From the NCBI GenBank assembly GCA_963921335.3, contig CAWUFC020000002.1:930001-994000 (forward strand): 64,000 bases of DNA. The letters are read 5' to 3'. The notes below the pieces were generated by a model, which was given only the letters and a program-made list of their open reading frames with translations, was not told the origin of the DNA and ran no database searches. This DNA comes from CAWUFC02 sp963921335 (GTDB lineage: Bacteria > Pseudomonadota > Gammaproteobacteria > Pseudomonadales > Halieaceae). Positions within the stretch are counted from its first letter, which is position 1. Each line of letters starts with the position of its first letter. Both the position numbers and the translations under genes were made by a program. This document shows, piece after piece, positions 54,486-63,988 of this stretch.

Positions 54486-55181
54486 ATGCAGGCTAAACGC
54501 GGCCCATATCAATCCGACCGGCAGCGCCAGCGCCGCCAGAGGATTCTGCGTGCCGCCAGTCTCGAATTACAGCATCACGGCCTCAGCCAGCTCACTATGC
54601 GCTCGGTGGCAGAAGCGTCGGATGTCTCTCTCAAGACCCTCTACAACATCTTCGGCAATCGCGACCTGCTGCTGTTACGGGTGGCCACCGAAGGCTTGAG
54701 CCGCCTGCCCTACTCCGCCGCCATTGCCCGCAGTAATAAGGGCATTCCCCGCCTGCTGGCCTATGCCGAGGGCGCCATGCGCATGTTCGCTAAAGAGCCA
54801 GAGTTCTCCAGCCTGGTGGTAGGCATTCTGTTGCGTGTACAGGACAAACAGTCAACGGTCGATGACCTGATCACCCAGGTGCGGGGGCTGATTCACCGCT
54901 GCATTGTTGAAGCCGTTGAAATGGGTGAGTTACCCGAGCACACAGATACGGAGGCCCTGGCCGACATGCTGTGTGCCCATCAGTGGGGCCTGGTGCTGAT
55001 GTGGGAACGAGACATCATGACACTGGAAACCCTGAGTCTGCAGTTAACGATAAGCTACTGCCTGACTCTGATGAGTCTGTGCGAACCGCAGTGCCAGACC
55101 TGGCTGCAGGCTCGCCACCAGGAATTCAAAACCAGGCTGGACAGCCTGACTGAAATATCTGAGGAACAACTGATCGCATAA
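54486..55181 (+). CDS. TetR family transcriptional regulator
   Basis: 231 residues with HTH (AASLELQHHGLSQLTMRSVA, SDVSLKTLYNIFGNRDLLL). It is 29 bp ahead of the TonB receptor in the same direction, so the regulator and receptor form a transcript under the palindrome at 54437. Confidence 0.92.
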   Translation: MQAKRGPYQSDRQRQRRQRILRAASLELQHHGLSQLTMRSVAEASDVSLKTLYNIFGNRDLLLLRVATEGLSRLPYSAAIARSNKGIPRLLAYAEGAMRMFAKEPEFSSLVVGILLRVQDKQSTVDDLITQVRGLIHRCIVEAVEMGELPEHTDTEALADMLCAHQWGLVLMWERDIMTLETLSLQLTISYCLTLMSLCEPQCQTWLQARHQEFKTRLDSLTEISEEQLIA

Positions 55182-55210
55182 ACCACAACGCAAAACACCG
55201 AGGGAATAAT

Positions 55211-57472
55211 ATGAATAAGTACACCCGGATTTATCGCAACACCAAAATGGCTCTGCCATTAAGTGCAATGGCTCTCGCCATCAGCGCAGTCAACACACCG
55301 GCCGCAGTCGCCCAGGAGGCGGGTCTGGTACTTGAGGAAATCATCGTCACCGCTCGAAAACGGGAGGAATCGATTCAGGATGTTCCGGTCTCTGTGACAT
55401 CCATCGGGCGAGAATTAAAGGAGGCCACCCTGCGCCGCCTTGACGACGTGCAATCGTTTACACCCAACGTGTATATCCGCAACACCAGCGCAATACCCGG
55501 TGGTGCAGCCATCAGTATCCGCGGGGTGTCCTACCAGGAAACCGATAAAACCCTGGATCCGTCCATCGGCGTGGTCATGGACGGCCTTTACCTGGGTACC
55601 GCCAGCGGCGCACTGCTGACCAACTTTGATACCCAGCGCATAGAGGTTCTGCGTGGACCGCAGGGTGCCCTGTTTGGCAAAAACACGACCGGCGGCGTTC
55701 TCAATGTGATTCGTGGTGACGTCACCGCCAACTGGGGTGGTGAAGGCATCGTGACCGTGGGTGACGACGGCCGCCAGGATCTCAAAGGTGTGCTGAATGT
55801 GCCGATTATCAAAGATGACATGGGCATCAAATTGTTCGCTGCAAAGATCGAAAGCGACGGCTGGATTGAGAACACCACTCTGAACGAAGACGTGTTCGGC
55901 GACGATAAGGAGCAGTATGGTTTTGCCTGGCAGTGGGAGCCTAACGAAAACTTCGACATCAAGTTCCACTATCAGAAAGACAAAGACCAGACGGATACTG
56001 GCGCTTACGCCAATATGAACCAGCCCGACGATTTGAACTGTATCCTATCCGGGATTTTATGGCAGGCTGGCTGTGCCACCAACGATCCAGGCAGTGACGA
56101 AGATCACGTCTCTAACGAGATTCGAAACACCAACGACAGTGAGTACGACACCTATATACTCACCATGAATTGGGATCTGGGCCCTGTCCTTTTAACCTCC
56201 ATCACCGGCCAACGGGACATCGACGAGCACTACCTGTCCGGCTTTGATGCTTCGCCGGCGCGCTTGTTGTACCTGGATTACTTTAACGAGTGGGAACAGT
56301 TCAGCCAGGAACTGCGCTTTACCACGCAGAATTCCGACAATTTTGAACTGGTCGGCGGTCTGTACTGGTGGGAGGTCGACTACGAGCAGCGATGGGATGT
56401 GGGCCAACTCAACTATACGCTTGACCTGATCGGCGCCGTACCTGCCGACCCGCCCGGCAGCCTGGGACCGAACTCGCTTAACCATAATGGCCAGAACCAG
56501 GAAACCAAATCCTGGGCGGTGTTCCTGACCGGCGATTTCAATCTCAGTGAGCAGTGGACGCTGACCGTGGGTGGTCGTTACACCTATGAAGAAAAAGAGT
56601 TTATCGGCGCAGACGGCACCTACTACATGGAGGGTGAGCCGCGTCCACCATTGAACTTTACCGCCTTTGATGATGACTGGGGTGAATTCACGCCAAAAGT
56701 GGGTCTGCGCTATACGGCCAACGACGACATGATGTTCTTTGCCTCCTACTCTGAGGGCTTCAAGAGTGGTGGCTTCTTCGGCCGCCAGGCCAATTTCGAC
56801 ATCGACCCCACCTATGACCCGGAATATGTCACCTCCTACGAGCTGGGCATGAAGAGCACCTGGATGGGTGGTCGAATGATCTTCAACCCAACCCTGTTTT
56901 ATAACGACTACGAAGACAAGCAGGAAGAAGTGCTGATCCCTATCGATCTCAGCAATGTCGCCACGGTCGTGCGTAACGCATCAACCCTTGAGATTCTCGG
57001 TGCCGAGCTGGAGCTTCAGTTCCAGATTACCGAGGCCTGGAATCTGCGTGCACACTACGGCTACATGGACGCCAAATACAAGGACTTCCTGGCCGATATC
57101 AACGGCGACGGCATGATCACCGACAACTCAAACCTGCGTCCGCGCAACACGCCTGAAAACACCGTGGGCGTGACCACCACCTACACCTGGCAGGTGGGCC
57201 CGGGCGAGCTGATGGGTTACGCGGCATGGCGCTGGCGTGATGAAATCGAGGTCATCGCCAATAACGACCCTCTGGGCAGCCTCGATCCTATTCACAACCT
57301 GGACCTGACCCTCAACTACAGCTGGCAGGACGGGCGCTATCGCGTTACGGCCTACGGACGCAACGTGACTGACGAGCGCGAGCAGATTGTAGTGCGGATT
57401 CCGGGCCTGGTGACCTGGGGCAACTGGAACCAGGGTGAGAACTACGGCGTGGAGTTTGCCGTTAACTTCTAA
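55211..57472 (+). CDS. TonB-dependent receptor
   Basis: 753 residues, complete. Signal peptide, TonB-box-like EEIIVTARKREESIQDVPVS, plug (SIRGVSYQETDK, IEVLRGPQGALFGKNTTGG) and a 22-strand barrel with a C-terminal aromatic (FAVNF). This is the same catabolic subtype as the partial receptor at position 1. A strong terminator follows. Its ligand is unknown; the VOC and CMD genes downstream are on the other strand. Confidence 0.95.
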   Translation: MNKYTRIYRNTKMALPLSAMALAISAVNTPAAVAQEAGLVLEEIIVTARKREESIQDVPVSVTSIGRELKEATLRRLDDVQSFTPNVYIRNTSAIPGGAAISIRGVSYQETDKTLDPSIGVVMDGLYLGTASGALLTNFDTQRIEVLRGPQGALFGKNTTGGVLNVIRGDVTANWGGEGIVTVGDDGRQDLKGVLNVPIIKDDMGIKLFAAKIESDGWIENTTLNEDVFGDDKEQYGFAWQWEPNENFDIKFHYQKDKDQTDTGAYANMNQPDDLNCILSGILWQAGCATNDPGSDEDHVSNEIRNTNDSEYDTYILTMNWDLGPVLLTSITGQRDIDEHYLSGFDASPARLLYLDYFNEWEQFSQELRFTTQNSDNFELVGGLYWWEVDYEQRWDVGQLNYTLDLIGAVPADPPGSLGPNSLNHNGQNQETKSWAVFLTGDFNLSEQWTLTVGGRYTYEEKEFIGADGTYYMEGEPRPPLNFTAFDDDWGEFTPKVGLRYTANDDMMFFASYSEGFKSGGFFGRQANFDIDPTYDPEYVTSYELGMKSTWMGGRMIFNPTLFYNDYEDKQEEVLIPIDLSNVATVVRNASTLEILGAELELQFQITEAWNLRAHYGYMDAKYKDFLADINGDGMITDNSNLRPRNTPENTVGVTTTYTWQVGPGELMGYAAWRWRDEIEVIANNDPLGSLDPIHNLDLTLNYSWQDGRYRVTAYGRNVTDEREQIVVRIPGLVTWGNWNQGENYGVEFAVNF

Positions 57473-57493
57473 GCAGTTTGCGAGTGAACTTGA

Positions 57494-57515
57494 GGGGCCG
57501 CAAGGCCCCTTTTTT
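57494..57515 (+). terminator. Rho-independent terminator after TonB receptor
   Basis: GGGGCC-GCAA-GGCCCC followed by six T. The T-run overlaps the stop codon of the convergent VOC gene. Confidence 0.92.
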
Positions 57516-58035
57516 ATGTCGCTTTATGTATCTCAATGTTACCCGGCGGCGGCGAAAACTCGGGCTCGACAGCGCTCAGTGCACGCAACGCGGTTGCACG
57601 ATCGTCCTCTGAAAACTCACCGGTGGTCAGGCAGAATTCCACCATGTTCTCATTGGGGTCGCGGGTGTAAATGGAATGGCACCAGTTGTGGTCAATCTCC
57701 AGTACATCCAGACCGGCATCCAGCCAGTCCTGCTTGCGCCGCTCAAGCTCAGCGCGATCCTTTACATCAAATGAAATGTGATTAATGACGTCGGGCAAAC
57801 CGGCACCGCGCGAGATATTGCTTTCAAAATTTTCGGTGCCGGGCACATCGTGCAACTCCCAAAACGCTATGAATTTGGAATCATCCTCCATGCGATAGAA
57901 GAAATGCTTGGCCCAGCCTCCTTCCTGCACAGGTCCAATCTCAACCTTAACCAATTCAAAACCCATCACGCCTTCGTAGAAGTTGTGGATGGCCTGGATG
58001 TCGTGTGTTGCCAGCGCCAGGTGGTGATAACCCAT
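57514..58035 (-). CDS. VOC family protein (glyoxalase/extradiol dioxygenase-like)
   Basis: 173 residues. YHHLALATHDIQAIHNFYEGV opens the first beta-alpha-beta unit, with HISFDV and a late ENMVEFC giving metal-ligand His and Glu. Such proteins are dioxygenases, isomerases or lyases. It lies one base after the CMD-family gene, so the two are probably coupled. Confidence 0.9.
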   Translation of the reverse strand: MGYHHLALATHDIQAIHNFYEGVMGFELVKVEIGPVQEGGWAKHFFYRMEDDSKFIAFWELHDVPGTENFESNISRGAGLPDVINHISFDVKDRAELERRKQDWLDAGLDVLEIDHNWCHSIYTRDPNENMVEFCLTTGEFSEDDRATALRALSAVEPEFSPPPGNIEIHKAT

Positions 58036-58036
58036 A

Positions 58037-58684
58037 TCAACGGCCCTCCTCGTCGGTATCTACCATATTCATGACATCATAGGAGCTGCCCGCGGGTGCA
58101 GCGATCTCTACAATGCGTTCGTCAATATCGTCGTACTCTAGTCGCAATGCCCTGCTCATCACCGCATGCATTTCGTACAGCGCTGTGCAGTAGGTCAATT
58201 CCAACACTTCCTCGTCAGAGAGACCCGCCTTCAACACCGCAAACACTTCGTCACTGACTCGCCCCCCCTCGAGCACCAGTGCATCCGTGTAGGCCAGCAC
58301 GGCACGTTCGAGGTCGCTGAACTGGTCACTGAGCTGCCAATGAGCAATGGCCTTAATCTTTTTTTCGGTCATGCCGACCGAGCGGCAGGACTTACAGTGT
58401 TGGGAATATACGAACTGCGACTGGCGCGTGTATCCCGCCCGGGTCATGCCCAGCTCTCTCAGCACCGGGTCCAGTTTGCGATTGGGATCGCGATAAAACT
58501 GGAAGCCTTCGATAGCATGCTTCAGGCAGTCGGGCACCAGTGCAAACACCGTCCACCAGTTGCCTGGCGTGCCGGTCTCAGTACCGGGGTCTTCAACCGG
58601 ATCTCGCTCGCCAAACAGCATGTCGTACATCATGGTGGCAATCGGGTCGGCTTCGGCCCGGGCGACTTGTTTCAATCTAGGCAT
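58037..58684 (-). CDS. carboxymuconolactone decarboxylase (AhpD-like) family protein
   Basis: 215 residues. The AhpD-type redox centre is QHCKSC (Cys97, Cys100), with a preceding helix bundle and late TYCTALYEMHAVMSRAL. Cys-x-x-Cys favours an AhpD-like peroxidase over a true decarboxylase. First gene of the pair with the VOC gene; divergent from the Rieske protein. Confidence 0.88.
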   Translation of the reverse strand: MPRLKQVARAEADPIATMMYDMLFGERDPVEDPGTETGTPGNWWTVFALVPDCLKHAIEGFQFYRDPNRKLDPVLRELGMTRAGYTRQSQFVYSQHCKSCRSVGMTEKKIKAIAHWQLSDQFSDLERAVLAYTDALVLEGGRVSDEVFAVLKAGLSDEEVLELTYCTALYEMHAVMSRALRLEYDDIDERIVEIAAPAGSSYDVMNMVDTDEEGR

Positions 58685-58716
58685 GGAATCGTCTTCCTGT
58701 TTTTACTTGTTATCAC

Positions 58717-58740
58717 AACCAGCATAGGTGCTAGCTGGTT
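58717..58740. promoter_or_regulatory. inverted repeat in divergent promoter
   Basis: AACCAGC and GCTGGTT flank ten bases between the CMD-family and Rieske genes. Possible operator; the regulator is not adjacent. Confidence 0.35.
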
Positions 58741-58792
58741 ATCGCGATAGCCCCCATTCGGACCGGCTCGGTGATCAGGCTACAATAGCTTG

Positions 58793-59623
58793 ATGGCTGC
58801 TTTACAAACCAATGCACGAAGCTTTAATCCCAATCAGTTGGCACTGAGCTGCGTCGCCAGCTATCAGCGGCGCATCGATGCCACGCTGGAAAGAGTCTGG
58901 GAGAACGTACACGACTGGGAACATCTGCCCCACCTGCATGCGAGCTCATTTGACTATATAGAGCTGGACGATGCCGGCGACTGGGGCTGGCGCACCTGGT
59001 CGAGCCAGGACCACAGCGGCCACATAGAGCTGTGTGTTGCCAGTGAGCACAGCTATGTGGCGCGCGGCTATCAGGGCGGGCAACAACAAACCGAGATCTG
59101 GACCAGGCTGAAGCCATTCGGTGCGACGACCGATATTGAGGTGGAATTCCACCTGCCCGATGTGCCCGAGGAGTCCGCGGCGCGTATGGGGGAGCTGATG
59201 CTGGCTCTCTACATGCAGCTGTGGGACGAAGATGAAGCCATGATGCAGGAGCGACAACGTCGACTGGATCAACGGCGCAGCGACGATAGGGAAACTGTAC
59301 TGGGTGAACCCAGGATTCTAATGAATCGCCTGGCCAGTGGCGAAACCGTTCTGTTTGAGCTGGGCCGGCGTGAGTTTCAATTGCGCGAACATCAGGGGCA
59401 ACTGCTGTGCCACGCGACCATTTGCCCGCACTTGCTTGGGCCTTTACAGGATGCTGACCTCAGCCAGGGTCAGCTTACCTGCCCCTGGCACGGCTATCGC
59501 TTCAGCCTCGACAACGGCGCGTGCCTGGAACCCGGCAACGCAGCCTGCAAGCTCTCACCTGCGCCACAGTTACACGAAGAACAGGGCCTGCTTGTGGCCC
59601 GCCTGCCTGAAAGCACTCAGTAA
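58793..59623 (+). CDS. SRPBCC-domain protein with C-terminal Rieske cluster
   Basis: 276 residues. The first 150 residues look like a START/polyketide-cyclase (SRPBCC) domain (SYQRRIDATLERVWENVHDWEHL, in parts; GWRTW); the last 90 hold a Rieske site with Cys211/His213 (CPH) and Cys230/His233 (CPWH). Rieske oxygenases have these in the reverse order, so this is a rearranged relative or an electron carrier with a binding domain. A TTG at 58790 is also possible; no clear ribosome site is seen. Stop overlaps the convergent SDR by seven bases. Confidence 0.87.
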   Translation: MAALQTNARSFNPNQLALSCVASYQRRIDATLERVWENVHDWEHLPHLHASSFDYIELDDAGDWGWRTWSSQDHSGHIELCVASEHSYVARGYQGGQQQTEIWTRLKPFGATTDIEVEFHLPDVPEESAARMGELMLALYMQLWDEDEAMMQERQRRLDQRRSDDRETVLGEPRILMNRLASGETVLFELGRREFQLREHQGQLLCHATICPHLLGPLQDADLSQGQLTCPWHGYRFSLDNGACLEPGNAACKLSPAPQLHEEQGLLVARLPESTQ

Positions 59624-60411
59624 GTTCGCTCTACACCCAACGCACGCAAAGACGCTGCAATCGCTGCGTTACGAGGCTGCATGTCCTCGTGCAGGTGAGC
59701 CTGGGTGGGAATATAAAACAGGCTCAGATCCATACCGCGCAGCGCCCGCTCAGCACAGTCAGCCGGCATAATCAGTTCCAGCTCGGGGGGCGCCAGCGAA
59801 GGATCTGGCAGTACAGCGGAAACAAGAGGCGTATACACCGCGCCGGGCATTAGCACGTGCAGATCCAGTGGGCCTTCCTCTTGTTCAATCTGAAACCACT
59901 CCATGGCGATCAGCAAGGCGTGTTTGGTGGCGCCATAGTAAGCCATACGACCACCACTGACCGCAGTGGGCAGGCTGAGCGAATTCTCCGAGGCAGTCAC
60001 CAAAAAGCGACCGGTGCCTCCGTGTTCCTGCAGGTGTTGTGTATAAGCACGAGCCAGCTTCATGCCCGCAAAGAAATTCACTTCGAACATCTTTGCCATA
60101 GCGTCATCGAATTCAATATCTGCCACGTGACCACTAAAACCAATACCCGCATTGGAGCAAATCAGGTCCAGTGATCCGGCCAGTTCTATCGCCTCAGCAA
60201 ACAACTGAGCTGCCCCTGCCGGGTCAGACAGGTCGCAGATGAATGCCCGGGAGTCATGACCAAGTTGGTCAGCCAGCTGCTGAACCTTGTCCGCTTGCAC
60301 ATCGGCACACAGCACCCTGGCGCCGCGGGCACCGAGCTGGCGCGCTAACTCTTCACCAATACCTGAGGCTGCGCCAGTTACCAGTACGGTCTGTCCGTTG
60401 TAGTCAATCAT
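59617..60411 (-). CDS. SDR family oxidoreductase
   Basis: 264 residues: TGAASGIGEE cofactor loop, SNAGIG, Ser in VTASENS and YYGATK active site. ATG 60411 has GAGG seven bases ahead; a GTG at 60417 overlaps the upstream stop. It follows the CoA-lyase gene in an operon. Confidence 0.92.
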   Translation of the reverse strand: MIDYNGQTVLVTGAASGIGEELARQLGARGARVLCADVQADKVQQLADQLGHDSRAFICDLSDPAGAAQLFAEAIELAGSLDLICSNAGIGFSGHVADIEFDDAMAKMFEVNFFAGMKLARAYTQHLQEHGGTGRFLVTASENSLSLPTAVSGGRMAYYGATKHALLIAMEWFQIEQEEGPLDLHVLMPGAVYTPLVSAVLPDPSLAPPELELIMPADCAERALRGMDLSLFYIPTQAHLHEDMQPRNAAIAASLRALGVERTY

Positions 60412-60413
60412 GT

Positions 60414-61307
60414 TCACACCTCGCTTTGTGCCGCCAGGATCGCTTCCTGCACTGCCACCAGTTGTTCCGCCTGTTCCAAATGCAGGCGTTCTGTCATGCG
60501 ACCCTCGACAGTGATGACACCCTTACCCTGATTTTCAGGCTGCGCAAAGGCATCAATGATCGCTCGAGCCTGGGCGATAGCTTCGGGATCCGGCGAGAAC
60601 ACCTCATTGGTGATATCCAGCTGGGCTGGGTGAATCAGGCACTTGCCATCAAAACCCAGCACCCGGCCCTGCTCACACTCTGCACGCAAACCCGCTTCGT
60701 TTTTAATGTCGTTATACACGCTGTCGAGGGCGACCAGGTCATAGGCGCGCGCGGCTGTTACCGCAGACACCAGGGCCAGCTGAAAGGCTTCGCGCTCCGG
60801 CGTTGCCTGTGCACGCATTTCCTTGGCCAGGTCATTGGTTCCCATCATAAACCCGGTAAGGCGCGTACTCGCAGATGTTGCTGCAATGGCCTGAATATTC
60901 AATATAGCCAGGGGCATTTCTATCATCACCCACAGCGCCAGATCGGCGGGCGCACCAGCTTCGCTGAGCAAGGCATCGATACTGACAATATCCTCGGCAC
61001 TGCACACCTTGGGCACCAGCACGCCATCTGGAGCGGCAGACACAGCCATCAGTAAATCATCGCGACCCCACTCAGAGTCGAGGCTGTTGCTGCGAATCAC
61101 CACTTCGCGACTACCGAAGCCCTTGTTGCTGACTGCAGTGTGAATATTGGCTCGCGCTGTGGCTTTCAAATCAGGCGCTACTGAATCCTCAAGATCAAGA
61201 ATCACCATATCCGCGGGAAGCGAACAGGCCTTCTCCAGGGCGCGCTCATTCGCGCCGGGCATATACAAGCAGGACCGACGAGGCCGGTACGCATGGGTTG
61301 TATTCAT
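60414..61307 (-). CDS. HpcH/HpaI aldolase/citrate lyase family (CitE-like CoA lyase)
   Basis: 297 residues, TIM barrel: RRSCLYMPGANERALEKA start, DLEDSVAP for the metal Asp/Glu, and WVMIEMPLAILNIQ, GTNDLAKEM and GFDGKCLIHPAQ. This is the malyl-CoA/citramalyl-CoA lyase-like subgroup. It cleaves a beta-hydroxyacyl-CoA, which fits with the neighbouring SDR. Divergent from the hydrolase-OsmC gene. Confidence 0.93.
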   Translation of the reverse strand: MNTTHAYRPRRSCLYMPGANERALEKACSLPADMVILDLEDSVAPDLKATARANIHTAVSNKGFGSREVVIRSNSLDSEWGRDDLLMAVSAAPDGVLVPKVCSAEDIVSIDALLSEAGAPADLALWVMIEMPLAILNIQAIAATSASTRLTGFMMGTNDLAKEMRAQATPEREAFQLALVSAVTAARAYDLVALDSVYNDIKNEAGLRAECEQGRVLGFDGKCLIHPAQLDITNEVFSPDPEAIAQARAIIDAFAQPENQGKGVITVEGRMTERLHLEQAEQLVAVQEAILAAQSEV

Positions 61308-61410
61308 ACAGATGTTTCCAGGAATCCAGATTTGTCATTCATTGTACCTAAGCCATGTTCAGCAACAAATTTGGACTAAGCTGACGAGAGGACAAAGGGG
61401 AGCCATTGCC

Positions 61411-62628
61411 ATGCGTAAGAAGATCAGTTTTGAGAGCCAGGGGATCACTCTTAGCGGAGCTCTGGAAATACCGTCGGGAGACATCCGCTGCTATGCCATG
61501 TTCGCTCATTGCTTCACCTGCGGCAAAGACGTCGCCGCCGCTTCCCGCATCACCAGGGCTCTGTCTGGCATGGGCATCGCGGTACTGCGCTTCGACTTCA
61601 CCGGCCTGGGCAACAGCGACGGTGATTTTGCCAATACCAATTTTTCCTCCAACCTTCAGGATTTACTGGCGGCTACCGATTTCCTCCGGCAGAGCTACCA
61701 GGCTCCCGAGCTGCTTATTGGTCACAGCCTAGGCGGCGCCGCAGTGCTGGCAATGGCCGCGCAGGTGCCGGAGGCCAGGGCCGTGGTCACACTCGCCGCG
61801 CCACACCAGGCTGATCACGTCGTGCACAATTTTTCCGCGCAACTCGGTGAAATCAAAGAGCACGGTGAAGCCAGAGTCTCGCTGGCTGGCCGGGAATTTG
61901 TGATCAAACAGCAATTTTTGCAGGACCTCGAAGCAATTAATCCCACTGAGTTGGCAAAGCTTGGAAAGGCCATGCTGGTCATGCACTCGCCATTGGACAC
62001 CACGGTGGATATAGCTGAGGCAGAAAAGATTTATGTGGCGGCCCGCCATCCGAAAAGCTTCGTCAGCCTGGACAGGGCCGATCACCTGCTCAGCAATAAA
62101 GACGATTCCAACTATGCCGCAGGCGTCATCGCGGCATGGGCCGATCGCTACCTCAGCCCGCTATCTGCACAACCCAGATCGGAAGTGATCGGTGGCGAAG
62201 TCCGCATTGAAGAAAAAGACCATCGCTTTGCCCTGAACGTCTACAGTGACACTCACCACTGGCTGGCCGACGAACCCCGCAAGGTAGGCGGAGCAGATAG
62301 CGGCCCTGATCCCTACGAGCACCTGCTGGCCGCACTGGGCAGTTGCACGGCGATGACCCTGCGCATGTACGCGTCACGCAAGCTTCTGCCGCTGGATGAC
62401 GTTGTTGTCGAGCTGTCCCACAGTCGCCAGCATCGCGACGACTGCGAAAACTGTGAGAATACTAACAGTCGTATCGAGGTGCTGGAGCGACGCATTGAAT
62501 TAGTAGGAAACCTGAGCGATGCAGAACGTCAGCGACTGCTCGAAATTGCAGACAAATGCCCCGTTCACCGAACCCTGGAAAGCGACCCTCAGGTGCAAAC
62601 GAAACTCACTTCAAGGAGCGGGGACTAG
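61411..62628 (+). CDS. alpha/beta hydrolase-OsmC fusion
   Basis: 405 residues. The hydrolase part has FAHCFTCGKD, FDFTGLGNSDG, nucleophile elbow GHSLGG and a late RADHLL with catalytic His; the OsmC part (from about residue 270) has GSCTAMTLRMYA and DKCPVHRTLES with the peroxidatic Cys pair. The family is a known two-domain protein, probably acting on organic peroxides or hydroperoxides. GGGGAG precedes the ATG. An earlier open frame is not part of the protein. Confidence 0.92.
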   Translation: MRKKISFESQGITLSGALEIPSGDIRCYAMFAHCFTCGKDVAAASRITRALSGMGIAVLRFDFTGLGNSDGDFANTNFSSNLQDLLAATDFLRQSYQAPELLIGHSLGGAAVLAMAAQVPEARAVVTLAAPHQADHVVHNFSAQLGEIKEHGEARVSLAGREFVIKQQFLQDLEAINPTELAKLGKAMLVMHSPLDTTVDIAEAEKIYVAARHPKSFVSLDRADHLLSNKDDSNYAAGVIAAWADRYLSPLSAQPRSEVIGGEVRIEEKDHRFALNVYSDTHHWLADEPRKVGGADSGPDPYEHLLAALGSCTAMTLRMYASRKLLPLDDVVVELSHSRQHRDDCENCENTNSRIEVLERRIELVGNLSDAERQRLLEIADKCPVHRTLESDPQVQTKLTSRSGD

Positions 62629-62680
62629 CCAATTTGCTAAAGCAGGCTAGGCTGGTTTGATCAACAGGGAGAAGACCAGC

Positions 62681-63649
62681 ATGAACTATCGCAAACTCGG
62701 CCACAGCGGACTGAAACTATCTGAGCTTTCTTTTGGCTCCTGGGTCACGTTCAACAAACAGGTGGATAGCACCGCAGCCGAGAGGCTCTTTGGAACCTGC
62801 TTCGACGCCGGTATCAACTTTTTCGACAACGCCGAAGGTTACGAGGCCGGCGAATCGGAAGTCGTCATGGGGCAGGCTCTAAAGAAACTGAACCGACCAA
62901 GGGATAGTTACTGTGTGTCATCCAAGGTATTTTTTGGCTCGGCCCGTCCACCCCAGCCCACCCAGATGGGCCTGAGTCGAAAACACATGACCGAGGCCTG
63001 TCACCAGGCGCTGCAACGGCTGCAGGTCGATTACCTGGACCTGTTTTTCTGCCACCGGGCGGACCCGGACACCCCCATCGGGGAAACTGTGTGGGCGATG
63101 CACAACTTGATCACCCAGGGCAAGGTGCTCTACTGGGGTACCTCCGAGTGGACGGCGGGGGAAATCGCAGAAGCCTATGAATTCGCGGCCGCAAACCACC
63201 TGACACCGCCAACTATGGAGCAACCCCAGTACAACCTGCTCGACCGGCAGCGCTTTGAGGTGGAATATGCGCCGCTCTACGAAAAGTATGGCCTGGGTAC
63301 AACAACATGGTCGCCATTGGCATCGGGGGCGCTAACAGGCAAATACCTGGATGGCATTCCCGCTGGCTCAAGGGCCACCCTTCCGGGCTACGAGTGATTG
63401 AAAGAACGCATGGTGGAATCTGACCGTGGCCAGGAGCGCATGGCCCGCGTGTCGGAAATGAAACTGGTGGCTGACCAGCTGGGAGTTTCGATGAGTAAAC
63501 TGGCCATTGCCTGGTGCCTGCTCAATCCCAATGTGTCCACAGTGATTCTGGGGGCGTCCAAAATTGAGCAGTTGGAGGAGAATCTGACAGCACTGGAAGT
63601 GTTGCCGCTGCTGACTGAGGATATTCAGCAGCGACTGCGTGGCCTGTAA
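62681..63649 (+). pseudogene. aldo/keto reductase interrupted by UGA
   Basis: The frame is interrupted by TGA at 63395-63397; without it, 322 residues. Start MNYRKLGHSGLKLSEL, DNAEGYEAGESE (Asp/Tyr), SSKVFFG (Lys), CHRADPDTP, PQYNLLDR and a final NVSTVILGASK fit the Kv-beta-like aldo/keto reductases. At the stop the sequence reads PGYE-stop-LKER; relatives have GYEW, so TGG to TGA is likely. No SECIS-like need exists for a Trp position. The first part lacks the NADPH-binding end. GGGAGAAG precedes the ATG. Confidence 0.85.
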
Positions 63650-63658
63650 ACCCATGTA

Positions 63659-63988
63659 TTAATGTGCCTGGTGCTCCAGGGCTTCATAGAAACTGCCTCG
63701 AAAGGCGCCAAACATATCCGCAACCATGGGATGCTGCACCGGCTTGCCGGTCTCGTCCGGCAACAAGTTTTGCTCTGATACGTAAGCCTCGTAGGCGTAC
63801 TCGTTGTTCTCTGCCAGTAGATGATAGAAGGGCTGATCTTTGTGCGGCCGGATCTCCTCCGGAATGGAAAGCCACCACTCCTCGGCATTATCAAAGCGTG
63901 GATCGACATCAAAAATGACGCCCCGAAAATCGAAAAAGCGGTGATGGACCACCTGTCCGATAGAAAATCTGGCCTTTAACTCTTCCAT
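63659..63988 (-). CDS. hspQ: heat shock protein HspQ
   Basis: 109 residues, normal length. FSIGQVVHHRFFDFRGVIFDVDP and the later DQPFYHLLAENNEYAYEAYVSEQNL (given in parts) with the DMFGAFRG ending mark HspQ/YccV, which binds DnaA hemimethylated-DNA regulation and Lon substrates. It converges on the aldo/keto reductase gene, nine bases after its final stop. Confidence 0.95.
   Translation of the reverse strand: MEELKARFSIGQVVHHRFFDFRGVIFDVDPRFDNAEEWWLSIPEEIRPHKDQPFYHLLAENNEYAYEAYVSEQNLLPDETGKPVQHPMVADMFGAFRGSFYEALEHQAH

Noticed and set aside
63395..63397. UGA in the aldo/keto reductase as a third selenocysteine
   Set aside because: Relatives have Trp, not Cys, here, and there is no nearby redox partner Cys.
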